From assembly GCA_963931865.1 (NCBI GenBank), contig OZ007515.1, forward strand, positions 7,355,600 to 7,419,599: a DNA stretch of 64,000 nucleotides, in the 5' to 3' direction. Made by a program: the position numbers and the translations under genes. Below the pieces are notes generated by a model. It was not told where the DNA came from and did no database searches. It worked only from the letters and a program-made list of their open reading frames with translations. Position 1 is the stretch's first letter, and each line of letters starts with the position of its first letter. Of this stretch, positions 33,807 to 43,556 are shown piece by piece. Source of the DNA: Axinella damicornis (taxonomy: Eukaryota > Porifera > Demospongiae > Axinellida > Axinellidae).

Positions 33807-33949
33807 TGTAATATATTCGGACAATCTCTCTCTCGATCGTTTATACAAGTTCGCAGGACTGTCAAATCACTTCTTGTTGCAAGTACAATCAGAGGAGGTA
33901 TATGCACATGGTCACGCACGTGATACAATCAATCAATAATTATCCAACA
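33807..33949 (-). repeat. 5' LTR of the BEL/Pao element
   Basis: 143 bases, like the 3' LTR apart from a 3-base deletion near the GTTCGCAGG stretch, loss of one TTA near its outer end and a few substitutions. High identity indicates a fairly young insertion. Confidence 0.9.
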
Positions 33950-34019
33950 CGTAGAGCACCTCGCACTGCATGACAAGGGCACTGGCAGAGGCTGTACTCC
34001 ATCAAGTCCACCACCTGGG

Positions 34020-34074
34020 AGAGACAGACAGCTAGATAGACAGGTAGATAGATAGACAGATAGATAGATAGATA
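34020..34074. repeat. GATA/GACA microsatellite, target of Ginger copy 2
   Basis: Imperfect tetranucleotide repeat that continues on the far side of the transposon at 38813-38860. Confidence 0.9.
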
Positions 34075-34200
34075 TGTCACTGGAATTTTGGTCCTGGAAA
34101 AATTGGTCCTAGGACCATTTTTTCCACCGGAAAAATTGGTCCCCCAGACCATTTTTTCCGGAAAAATTGGTCCTACCCTGAAAATTTTGGTCCTCCCCAA
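34075..34200. repeat. 3'-side end and subterminal GGTCC cluster of Ginger copy 2
   Basis: Seven GGTCC or GGACC motifs, mostly embedded in AAAATTGGTCC, within 125 bases. Parallel to the opposite end. Confidence 0.8.
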
Positions 34201-34293
34201 GTTTCCAGCAAAGTCCGTCGAAAATATCAATATCTATACAAAGGTGTGTACAAACATGATAAACAAAGAATATAAGTAGTGCAGTTTTACACA

Positions 34294-37200
34294 TCAAAAC
34301 ACCTTACATCTGCTACAGTACCAGGTAGTGTTGCGAGACAAAGCTGTAAGTGGTACATTAACACAGGACTCAGTGTGGTACCACTTCTTACAGCCAGAGC
34401 ACTCGATCCAATTTGTGTTCGCTAGCTCTGGCATCCTACAAATGCAATACACCGGACCGGGACTTCTTCTACTGACTTGATCGTCGATTCCGTGGCCCGT
34501 CTCAGCTTGCTGTACGGAAACAATGACATGTTCCTTCTCTCGAAGCAGTTCCACAGATGGCGACGCATTTTCGCTTGGTCGAAGTGGTACTGACCTGGGG
34601 GCTTTCCAAATGCCAGTGCAGTGGCGAATGCCACAGCAAAGAGGCCGCAGGCATAACCCCCTGCCTGCATCTGAACATTCATGAATTGCAGGCAGATTTC
34701 TGGCAATTCTGTGTGAAGAAGTGCAGCAGCTTGTGCTTTCACAAGAGTGCCTGCTGAGGGATACATGCTGTCATATACATGTACATCAGGATGAGACGTA
34801 CCAATCGTTGAGATCGTCAGCCAGTGTCCTCTACCATTGTGGATGACCTGGACAAACTCTGCCGGCTCAATGTCGAAGTTCATTGTCAAGCCACAATTCA
34901 CACTCTGAAGGCCAGAGAGTGTTGGGAAGGCCTGCTTCAGAAGCTTCTGAGCTGCATCGATGATACTGTCAGTGAGTAATCCTGTACGATTCAGCAGGAT
35001 CTCTCTATCACTTTCAAGCAGATTAAGTTCCTTGATCCAGAATTTCTGTTTTTGGCTTTTTTGGCTTGGCTGATACTTATCAATGTCAATCACTTCAGGC
35101 TTCTTCACTACCTTCAACTGTCTCTGTCTCCTCTTCAGCATCAACTCCTTTGCCTTGACGCTCTTGACGCTCTTTTCTGCTGCTTTGTAGTTTTGCTTTC
35201 TTTTGTTGCTATGGCACTCCCTTCTTCTTTTGCTCCTGGGCTCTTGGTCATCTTCGCTCTCTAAATCCTTGGGTGATGGCAATGGGATGGTGGTGCAGGG
35301 GGTACTGCATGCCAACGGAGCTGTGGCTGGAAATGGCAGGTGAGTATGCTGTAGTAACTGAACTGATGGCATTGGTGGTGGTAATATTGGGATGCTTGAG
35401 TTCAAGAAAGACAATTCATCTCCGTTAGAGAGAGAGAGAGAGATCGTGTTCTCTGGATGTTCATCTGAGGGAGGGGGTGAAAGGATGAAAGCCTTGTCCT
35501 TGATCTCGGAGCTCTCCTCATTCGAAATTCCTTTATCTGACATGTCATCTCCATGAGGTGAAGATGAGGTGATATCTCCGTTAGGAGGTGAAGGTGTAGT
35601 GATATCTCCATGAGGGGGTGAAGGTGCGGTGTATGGCTTAAGGTGGGCTCCTGTAGCGCGAAGAGTTTTCGATTTGTTTGATGGATCAGCAAGCTCATAT
35701 GTTCCATGGGGATGGACCTTCGTGATCGTGTATGGTCCCAGATAGCGCTCCTTCAGCTTGCCTCCTTTGGTCTTTTTGCGTGTGAAATCCTTCTTCAATA
35801 CCACCTGGTCGACCTGGAATCGCACTGGTTTGGCATGCTTCTGGTCATAGTTCTCTTTTTGCTTCTGCTGTGCTACCAGGATGTTCTGCTTTGCTGTCTC
35901 TAGACGCTGTGCATGCTCTCTGAGGACAGCAGAAGCATTTGGCTCATTGAGGGTGTGGTACTTTTGGCATACTTCTTCTGGGGAATCCTTTTGAAGCTCC
36001 ACGTCAATTGGCAGGGTGGCCTTGCGTCCGAACATTAGTTCGAATGGAGTGAACTTCGTTGACTCATGGCGAGACGTGTTATACGCAAACACGCAAGTGT
36101 CTAGGTATGCACTCCAGGCTTCCTTCTTGGTTGACACAAACTTCACGAGCATGTTTTGCAAAGTTTGATTGAATCGTTCGTCCAATCCATTTGCCTAGGG
36201 TTAATAAGAGTTGTGAATTGTGCATGTCAAGTTACCATTGAACTACCTGCACACATACACACATGCGCGTGTGCACACACACACATGCATGATATGTACT
36301 GTACCTGTGGGTGGTATGGAGTAGTCAATCGACGGTTGATCCCAAGTAGAGATGATAATGTGGTATCTAGCTCATTGTTGAACTCTCGTCCATTGTCAGA
36401 AAGCATCACCCGAGGGAGTCCCATCCTCATGAATACCTAATCCAATAGAACATCACAACTTACTATACTTCAATGTGTAAGGTTTAACGTTGGTACACAT
36501 GAACAATAAGGTTGCAACACTCACCTTGAAAAGAGAGGCAGCCACTCCACTTGCAGTTTTGTCGGCAGTAGGCACTGCCTCAACCCACTTGGTAAAGTAG
36601 TCACTCAGGGTTAGGATATAGCGACTCCCATCATCAGCTTCAGGACTGAGGGGTCCAATGAAGTCAATCCCGATCATATGCCATGGTGACTTTACTGGGA
36701 TGGGGTGAAGCTCTGGCACGCCACTTGTCAATTTTCGATTCATCCTCTGGCAGATATCACATTTGGAGAGCTAGATTTGTGAAGGTGGTATGTATACATC
36801 AGCTTATAATTTCATGTATGTATATACCATGCATATAATTATAGTCATATAGAACCACAATTCCCATCCACAATCATCAGTACAGTCAGTTCAGGGTTCT
36901 ATCCGGCCCCCTAGTAGATAGAACCCTGGTAGCTACTTACCATATTCTGGACATCATCCACCAGGCCGTGCCACATGAAACGTTCTTTGATCCGGTAGAG
37001 TGTGCGTGTTCTGCCCATGTGCCCAGACGTGGGGTCAATATGGCATGCCAGCAAGATTTTCTTCTGTTCTTCTTTGCTCACGATATAACGCAGCAGCACC
37101 TCTCCCTATTTTACAAGGTGACATGGAAGACAATCACTATTAAATCACTACTAGGAGAATGCAGGGCATTGTGGGGCTCGCCTGACAAACTGACGTACTG

Positions 37201-38412
37201 CATGCCAATAATCATTCTCTGAGTGATCGTAGGGAAGCTGGAGGCGGGGGTGGGGCCTGCGATGTAGCCAATTGTCGTTCATCATTTACGGTCTGCAGTT
37301 TCAAGTTCGTGGTAGCCTCGTTCCCAGTCCCACGCCCAGCTTTTTGTCACTTGCCGTACTGCAAGTGACGTACGGCAAGCAACAAAAAGCTGAGCGTGGG
37401 ACTGTGAACAAGGCTACACTGTACCTGAGACTAGAGGAGTACCCCAAGTTGCCGAGAGAATCTCTCCCTCCAGCTGACCCGGTACTGTCGTGCATTTTGC
37501 CTGATTGTGGTAGGCGAGTTGTAATTGTACTCATGTTGTCGGTTCAGCTAGCACGCAGGCGGGCGGCGCAACAGTACGATTTGCCACTTGGATATACGGT
37601 CCTCTTGGATATACGGTCATACGCTAAAAGAACACCGGAAGTCGGACAGACACCGACTGGACGGACATCCTGGAGAGCACGACTATGTGGGGCTCGCTCA
37701 GGCTCGCCCCAATTACAGTCATTACTATACTCTTTCAGCAACACATACAGCCACTACGGTCACGAGGGCGACTCCACGGACCACGCCCATTACGCACGTG
37801 CCTACAGGCCACGCCCTCCTGGCATACCATACAGATATTATCGAGGTGCTATATCCATTTATTTTTTGAACGCAGTTAATCTCAAGGGGGCGACCACATT
37901 GGATGATGGATATGGAAGGGGGCTCATAGGGGCAGGGCTACGTGCTGCTAAAGTTACGGCTGGTAAATGGTACACACTGGCTGGCACTGAGCTCAAGCAA
38001 ATCATGAAGGCCAACAGCAAAGGGCAACTCAGTAGTAGGTGGACACCAATATACCTTGCCAAAGGGAGGGGCCATACAAGGTCCCTCCCTAGCCTTGGGT
38101 TAGCCTCGTACCCAGAGGAAATGAGCCTTGGTACGAGGCTACCCTTGGGTATGCTAACAATTCCCCTGCAACAGGCTTTCAAGTTTGGAATGAATAATGA
38201 GACACATAGATCTGCAAGAAATTGTTTACCTTTCCTTTCTGTTTCTGTTTGTAAAAAAGCTCCCCATCATTGACTTCAAATTTAGCAGCCTTCTTTCGTA
38301 TCACTCGCTTCCTTGTTTCTGAACATCCATCTGGATACGTCTTCTCCGTCAGGTAGGTGTACGCTTCTTCGACAAGTTCCTCGGTTCTTTCCACAGCTTG
38401 ATCCTCCTCCAT
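34294..38412 (-). CDS. Ginger transposase with Ulp1 protease and PHD finger, 5 exons
   Basis: Minus-strand exons: 38412-38230, 37105-36941, 36770-36525, 36436-36305 and 36194-34294. The start MEEDQAVER matches copy 1. The H2C2 finger (SGHMGRTRTL, then CDICQR) is followed by the DDE core (Asp in GIDFIGPL, Asp in SDNGREF, Glu in NGLDERFN) and a GPY/F-like segment (ERYLGPYTITKVHPHGTYEL). After a charged linker with a nuclear-signal-like SKRRRE comes a Ulp1 protease (His in GRGHW, Asp in VYDSM, Gln and Cys in QAGGYACGLFAVA). A PHD finger follows (VYCICRMP ... CSGCKKWYH ... WYCSRCKVF). A one-base shift near 34490 separates the Ulp1 frame, which ends at 34422, from the PHD frame, which ends at 34294. 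Otherwise intact. The last exon lacks all eight introns present there in copy 1. Likely nuclear; it would cut and join element ends. Confidence 0.87.
37313..37416. mobile_element. TAGCCTCG-family element, 104 bp
   Basis: TAGCCTCGTTCCCAGTCCCA pairs with TGGGACTGTGAACAAGGCTA, and the inverted arms extend through CAGCTTTTTGT to the centre. The flanking nine bases do not match. Confidence 0.75.
37672..37712. repeat. GGGGCTCGC terminal motif of the 59392-type repeat
   Basis: GTGGGGCTCGCTCAGGCTCGCCCCAA is the reverse of the motif that starts the repeats at 59392, 61274 and 63820. A partial relative, TTGTGGGGCTCGCCTGAC, lies near 37169. Confidence 0.6.
38101..38141. mobile_element. 41-bp TAGCCTCG micro-element with 8/9 duplication
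   Basis: TAGCCTCGTACCCAGAGG and CCTTGGTACGAGGCTA are practically back to back. Flanks are GCCTTGGGT (38092-38100) and CCCTTGGGT (38142-38150). Confidence 0.8.
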
Positions 38413-38691
38413 TCTTGACACCTTCTGTCGATTCGGTGATCTGCTTGGTTCTTTATGCTTGTCGTCGTCATTTTCATTGGTCGAAAATCCCTTTGAGCAA
38501 TACGTACGATGGCAAAATACTTTAAATAGCTAGTGACAGTAGTCGTAGGCTGTGACATCAAGCATGCCAATACACTCGCTATTACAATGCAGGCTACTTG
38601 TAGCTATCCACCATAGTGTACATGAAGTAGTCTAGCTCTATTAAGCGCGCAAGACAATAAGCAGTAGACGGAAATCGCTCGCGGTGCGGGT

Positions 38692-38811
38692 CGGACCATT
38701 AATTTCACAGGGGGACCAAAATTTTCAGGAAAAAATGGTCCGCCCGGACCATTATTCCGGAAATTTTGGTCCCCCGGACCAATTTTTTCGCCGGACCAAA
38801 ATTTCCGTGAC

Positions 38812-38812
<1 letters not shown>
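38692..38812. repeat. 5'-side end and subterminal GGACC cluster of Ginger copy 2
   Basis: Seven GGACC/GGTCC motifs, chiefly as GGACCAAAATTT or AAATGGTCC, within 120 bases. Confidence 0.8.
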
Positions 38813-38849
<37 letters not shown>

Positions 38850-38860
38850 ATAGATGGACA
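38813..38860. repeat. GATA microsatellite, right side of the Ginger target
   Basis: Eleven or so GATA units, continuing the repeat at 34020-34074. A further GATA tract lies at 39653-39780. Confidence 0.95.
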
Positions 38861-38907
38861 GATAGATAAATCAGGTATGATCACATAGTGTTGGGTTCAC
38901 TGTTACA

Positions 38908-39637
38908 GTTCACATGCCAAAACTGCCACATTTTGGAAACCATTTTCTACCTATTTTATTTTGACAATTAAGCCAAAATTGGCAGAAACAGCACTCTTGG
39001 TGAGCAACAGCACACCAAGGATACACAGTGAAGCCAGTAAGTCTTGTCTTGTTAGCTACATGTACACTTGTTGTAGCGGAGGTCACCCTGGGGACAAGCA
39101 TAGCCACGTTCCAGTATGCATACACAAGGCCTGGAAATGAGGCTACGCATGCAGGTTATAGCAGACTAATATGCTGGGTATCTTGGGCTAGGAAGGAGAT
39201 ATGAAGCTGGGATTTGCACCATTGCGATCAGCATCAATGGAGCATTCCAACGATGTCCATATTTTGCTGTAGGTTGAATTTTTACCCAAAATAATGAAAA
39301 ACCATGGATTATAGCCTTTGGTCGAGTGCGATTTTTGACAAAAATGTGACTAAGATGTAAAATCATTTTAAGGACATCATTTGAAAGCTATTTTTATGCT
39401 GACCACAATGGCACAATCCCCAGCTTCATATCTCATTCACATGCCCATACCTAGTGCAACGTTCTATTCTAACTCTACAATTTTTGGTTCATTGGTCCAT
39501 TTTTGGCACTTTAGTCACCCTATACAACAGGAGTGCTGTTTCTGCCAATTTAGGTCTAATTCCAAAATTGGTATGTCAAAATGTGCTATGATTGGTAGAA
39601 AATTGTTTCCAATATGTGCCAATTATGGCACGTGAAC
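38908..39637. mobile_element. 730-bp non-coding element with about 100-bp inverted ends
   Basis: The left end GTTCACATGCCAAAACTGCC is followed by GGAAACCATTTTCTACC and GGCAGAAACAGCACTC. All recur in inverse at 39530-39637. Interior segments match 6319-6735. No transposase frame is visible. End fragments occur near 6990 and 47221. Confidence 0.75.
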
Positions 39638-39855
39638 ATACTAGCTAGACAGTTTGATAGATAGATACGTAGAAAGACAAACAGACGGGATAACTAAAAC
39701 CACACCTACAGATAAACCATCTACCTACACTCCCATAGATAGATGGATAGATAGGTAGAAAGATAGATAGATGAACAGATGCAGACAGACAGACGGACAG
39801 AGGAGAAACAAAACTGCCTACAACAGTCACAGTAGTAGCGATCATGCTGACTGAC
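39638..39855. repeat. GATA/GACA-rich microsatellite
   Basis: Imperfect tetranucleotides with strand-symmetric short frames of Tyr/Ile/Ser codons that are artefacts of the repeat. Confidence 0.8.
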
Positions 39856-41032
39856 CCTGCTCAGCAGGTCCTGGTAGAAGGCGTCTCTCTCGGACTCGCT
39901 CGGGTCCATGTGACCCAGAAGGTGCAGAAAACACTTGGTGTACATCCGGATCACAACCTCACACTCGGTACAGGAGCTGCGGATGCGGTCTGCTTGCAGG
40001 CTGGACAAAGATATCCCGTTCAAAGAGTCTTTTTGCACAGGATTAAGATATTGTGAGTGTGCAATGTATCTGTTTTTCAGCCGATCCAGAAAAGACCTGG
40101 CAAAATTGACATCTGAAGCAAAAACCTGCAACGCAGAGAATAGAACAAATATGCACACATCAAGAGTGACTACGGGTGTGAGACTTCTAGCATTTGTGTG
40201 GATGGGTTTAGCCTCATTCCCAGGCCTACTCAACGCAGGACATACGTACCTGTTCAACCAGTTTGCTGAGGAGAGGCAGGAGGCATGGGTAGGCCGGGCC
40301 ACCTTGGCCGAGCCGTACCCCCCTGCAGCCAACAGGGACCACAAGCCGGGGAGCTGGGCCTTCTGGACGTTCACGTGCTCACTCCAGGACTGAGTGTAGA
40401 GGGGCATTAGAGAGTAGATAAAACACACTCATATACCAATAGTCCTCCCCCAGCCTTGTACCCCAGAATCATTTCCTCTGACCATGCACTGGAGGTAAGT
40501 GGTGCAAGTGGTACCAGCAGTGTAAGCTTAAAGCGTGCACGGAAGGAAGGAGCCTGGAAACACTGGGGTCAAACCGTTGACATCCGGGGCCTGAAATCTG
40601 GTGGCTCCAATCAGATTGCGGTACAGACTAAACTTCTGTTGTTATGGCAACATCACCATGCTATATACCACGTACACAAGTCACACTTCAGATTTGATGT
40701 GTCCACTCTTGGCTATTATGCTATGAACTATGAACTTTGCACTTTGACCTTTAAGCCTCCTCACCTCATTATGTGTGAACACCAGCAGAGCAGCCTCCCA
40801 TAGCGGCCGATGACGACTGGTTCACTCCCCAAGAGAGCCGAGGATGGTGGAACAGAACTGTTTGGCATTGAACTGCATGATCTGCTTGCACACTGTGGAC
40901 ACGAGGCTGAGTGCAGCTGCCCTTATCTGGAGAGAGGAGCTAGGTCACTAACAGCTCCTTCTCATGAATTGTCTGTTGCTATGGCAATGGCATTTCCTGT
41001 GTCCACTGGTTACCACACACAGAGGCTATACA

Positions 41033-41122
41033 TAGCCCCATTCCCAGGCTCCCACTGCGTGTGTGGCGACCAAAGGTATCTTTAATCCCCACATGTGCAG
41101 GGGGAGCCTGGGAATGAGGCTA
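41033..41122. mobile_element. 90-bp TAGCC-family element with perfect 9-bp duplication
   Basis: TAGCCCCATTCCCAGGCTCC and GGAGCCTGGGAATGAGGCTA are inverted ends. GGCTATACA flanks it at 41024-41032 and 41123-41131. It lies in an intron of the LTN1-like fragment. Confidence 0.9.
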
Positions 41123-41150
41123 GGCTATACAGACCTCCTCCCTTCCCACT

Positions 41151-41170
41151 CCCCCCCCCCCCCCCCCCCC
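41151..41170. repeat. poly-C run, 20 bases
   Basis: Uninterrupted C run in the same LTN1-like intron. Confidence 0.95.
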
Positions 41171-41639
41171 TGCTCCTCTCCCCCTCCTGCACTGTAGTGT
41201 GGCTTACAAAGGGGTTCTGGTGTCGTGTCAGCTTCCACAGCCTCTTCTCACTCAGCAGTGGCTCCCACGCACCCCTGCTCTCCTGCAGGTGCTCGGCCAA
41301 CAGCTGCTGGAGGGTGAGATGGAGACTGTAGACAGACATCAGCAGCGCCCGCCTGTAGCGGCGGAGCCTCTCATCCAAAGGAACCACTCTGAGAGAGAGA
41401 GAGGTAGAGGGAGGGAGGAGAGTTGTGCTTGGCTAGCTACCTACCTCCGGTTCACAAGCAGTAATTACTGGGGGGTGTGGCTGTGAATCAGTTGGTCAAA
41501 AATGGCTGTAATATGTATGTATGCAGGAGGCTACATATATTCTGATGATGATACAAAGGTTTCTTTTTACAGAAAAGGGGTGATGCACAAAAAGGGTAAG
41601 ATCCCCCATAAAAACCTAGCAAAGCAAAATGACAGTTTA

Positions 41640-42548
41640 GGTCTGGAGCCGGACCTCAGCACAGATGAGGTCCAATGGGTGGTCCGTCAAGTTGAAGCCC
41701 CTAGCTGGGGCATGGAAAGCTGATCTGGGACCGCGGAGGCATGCGATGGCAGAGTCAATCAGGCTGAAGGCGATCTTACATCTGATGAAGCTAAGGGTGC
41801 TGCTGTACGGTTGATCGTGTTTCTGAGAGATGAGACCTGCAAGTCTCTTGAATGCAACCGTGGCAGACGGACCCCATCCTCCACTTGTGGACAGGACCAG
41901 AGGGGTGAAGGTACCATGCTCCACCTCGAGGACACGCTGTTCGTAAGCTCTCCTCTTCTCACGCTCTTGTCTTCTATAGCATGCATCAGTGGAGGATGTA
42001 CAATTTGAAGGTGCATGGGAGTTGAAGATTCTGACATCAAAGAAGGTAGATTGTTTGCAAACGTTTTGGGCCTTGATGTCGAGTCTTGCGCCATCCTCAT
42101 TGTTAGTGCTTCTGAGGGGGAAGCTCTCTCCGGTCAGCGGCTGGAGAGTGGGTTCAACACACACGTTCGGGCAAACCTCTGTGAGAAGCTGTGCCGTGAT
42201 GTCTCTGACTGCATTGTGTCGGATGGAGGGCATGGCACCCTTAGGGCAGCTGAAGGCGTGGTTAACACTGAATGGTTGACCGCATGGGCAGTGTGTGGCT
42301 AGCCTTGTTGGCGTCCAGCCAAACCTAAGGCAGAGAGCATCCCAGAACGCCTGTTTGTGCAGGTTGAAGCCGTGTTTGGACACAGGGATGGCAGTGAGCC
42401 ATGCAGAAGCACCTTTCTCGCTGGCCTGTTCCATTGCCCTCTGCCCAGCCCCAGAGAGTTTGGGCTTCAAGACCTCGGCCCCTTTGGTGGCCTCTCTTCG
42501 ATTCCTTGTGCGAAGTGCAAACTTTGTTTGCCTCTGCTGTAGCTGCAA
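41640..42548 (-). pseudogene. retroelement C-terminal fragment with CCHC knuckle and restriction-like endonuclease fold
   Basis: A 303-residue minus-strand frame, open to its N-terminal edge without a clear start. It contains SAWLTAIPVSKHGFNLHKQA, a knuckle CPCGQPFSVNHAFSC (C-x-C-x7-H-x4-C), then ARLDIKA and FFDVRIF, which fit the acidic pairs of a PD-(D/E)xK nuclease. It ends with CFSLI-like helical text and a conserved tail. I recall such segments at the C-terminus of reverse-transcriptase polyproteins in corals and sponges. No reverse transcriptase lies upstream, so this is a 5'-truncated copy. Fold assignment is inference from motif spacing. Confidence 0.65.
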
Positions 42549-43167
42549 AAGCTGTGAATCAGTCGGTAGACTCTATATGTAGGGATACGACGTACACGCT
42601 AATAATCTCTCCAAATCTCAGAAACGGTACACTTATATTAAGTTTACAAGCCTTTATAACCACATACCGTTCATCTTCGAGTGTTTTCATGACGAACAAG
42701 ACTCCTCGCGTGGCGAAAACCCGTCGCGAAAGTACCACACCACACCATGTAGCTACCAGGCACTCGCAAAACGGGCAAATTATTGTTTTTCTTTTTTTCT
42801 TTCTTCTACGCTCAACGTTGCCTCACGATGGTTTTCGCACGAAACAGCAGCATTTTCAACCGAGCAGTGCAATGACCCATCACTTTTTTTCGCTACCTCC
42901 AAGTCAGAAGTCTTCACCAGGATGCCCACTCAATAACTATTTTGTCACGCCATTTTCACGTTTGTACGCATGCGCATTAAACGATCACTTAGCAACGATA
43001 CGTAGCAAATTATTACTCAAGATCGCTGAATTAGAAGTGCCTTGCGCCGTTGTGAAGGTGTTCATAGGGCTATTCCAGATCCATTTGATGTCCGTACCCC
43101 CCCCCCCCCCTCTCACAGATGACCAGCTTGTGACAAATCCCTTCACGACCGGAAATTTCAGAATAAT
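42549..43167. other. no recognisable gene
   Basis: The plus-strand frame across 42401-43198 is antisense to the retroelement fragment and then runs through unremarkable sequence. A 14-base C run ends at 43110. Confidence 0.5.
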
Positions 43168-43318
43168 CCCCCTGGACAGGAACAATGCTGCAAGATGACC
43201 CCCTGGACAGGAAGAAAGGTGCAAGTTGACCTCCTGGACAGGAAGAAAGGTGCAAGATGACCCCCTGGACAGGAACAATGCTGCAAAATGACTCCCTGGA
43301 CAGGAACAACGCTGCCAG
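43168..43318. repeat. 32-bp minisatellite with CCCCCTGGACAGGAA core
   Basis: Five units such as CCCCCTGGACAGGAAGAAAG plus about twelve bases. The core CCCCTGGACA is shared with the large array at 45218-45995. Confidence 0.85.
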
Positions 43319-43556
43319 AGAACTGGTGTTAGCCCTTAGCCCAGCAGACTTTAGCATTACCCTAAGCTACAATTAGCTACACACAAAATTACAAAGCAGG
43401 AACTTATAAGGCAAACAAGGTAATGCTAAGGGGTACCTGAGTCTGATGTTCTGAGATATTTTGATCATAAAACCAAGGTAGAAAGTGAACAACTTAAGAT
43501 CAAATTCTTCAACGATGGAGTGAACATTCCTTATACAAAACCAAGAAAAAGGCTGA

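Larger units (their letters stand above)
29356..33954 (-). mobile_element. BEL/Pao LTR retrotransposon with 5-bp target duplication
   Basis: LTRs at 29361-29509 and 33807-33949 are alike, apart from small deletions and a few substitutions. Read on the minus strand they start TGTTGGATAATTATTG and end GAATATATTACA. CGTAG flanks both sides (29356-29360 and 33950-33954). The internal polyprotein runs on the minus strand. The duplication shows that the LTR-to-LTR unit inserted as a whole. It cannot now replicate by itself because reverse transcriptase, RNase H and the integrase core are missing. Confidence 0.93.
36195..38229 (-). other. four introns of Ginger copy 2
   Basis: Introns at 36195-36304, 36437-36524, 36771-36940 and 37106-38229, all GT-AG on the minus strand and at the same protein positions as the first four of copy 1. 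The 1.1-kb first intron has collected other repeats (37313-37416, 37672-37712, 38101-38141). The open frame across 37272-38273 on the plus strand crosses those repeats and is not credible as a gene. Confidence 0.75.
34075..38812 (-). mobile_element. Ginger-type DNA transposon, copy 2 (near-complete)
   Basis: Ends TGTCACTGGAATTTTGGTCC (34075) and, inverted, TGTCACGGAAATTTTGGTCC (ending 38812) differ at only two of twenty bases. GATA flanks both sides (34071-34074 and 38813-38816) and fits a 4-bp duplication, although the target is itself a GATA repeat. Length is 4738 bases. Subterminal GGTCC/GGACC clusters lie at both ends. Coding is on the minus strand. Confidence 0.92.
39856..41388 (-). pseudogene. 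LTN1: Listerin (LTN1)-like HEAT-repeat gene fragment
   Basis: Listerin is the E3 ligase of ribosome-associated quality control. Minus-strand exons: 41388-41208 (LLSEKRLWKLTRHQNPF), 40926-40765 (IRAAALSLVSTVCKQIMQ ... LWEAALLVFTHNE), 40389-40250 (HVNVQKAQLPGLWSLLAAGG) and 40125-39856 (FASDVNFARSFLDRLKNRY). The splice from exon 1 to exon 2 is in phase. In exon 2 the frame around GESEPVV needs a shift and a TGA lies in the reading frame. In exon 3 one shifted base separates GGYGSAK from AYPCLLPLLSKLVEQ. Exons 1-3 match the HEAT-rich middle of listerin in order; the fourth joins in phase but I cannot match it. The rest of the gene, including the RING domain, is absent. Decayed, unprocessed duplicate. 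Confidence 0.68.

Noticed and set aside
37272..38273. 333-codon plus-strand frame
   Set aside because: It crosses the TAGCCTCG elements at 37313 and 38101 inside an intron of Ginger copy 2, and shows no domain or splice support.
39856..41388. BEACH-domain (NBEA/LYST family) reading of the LLSEKRLWKL exon
   Set aside because: The following exons (STVCKQIMQ, LWEAALLVF, GLWSLLAAGG) fit listerin in order, which the BEACH family does not explain.
42401..43198. 265-codon plus-strand frame
   Set aside because: Its first part is antisense to the retroelement endonuclease fragment and the remainder has no protein-like pattern.
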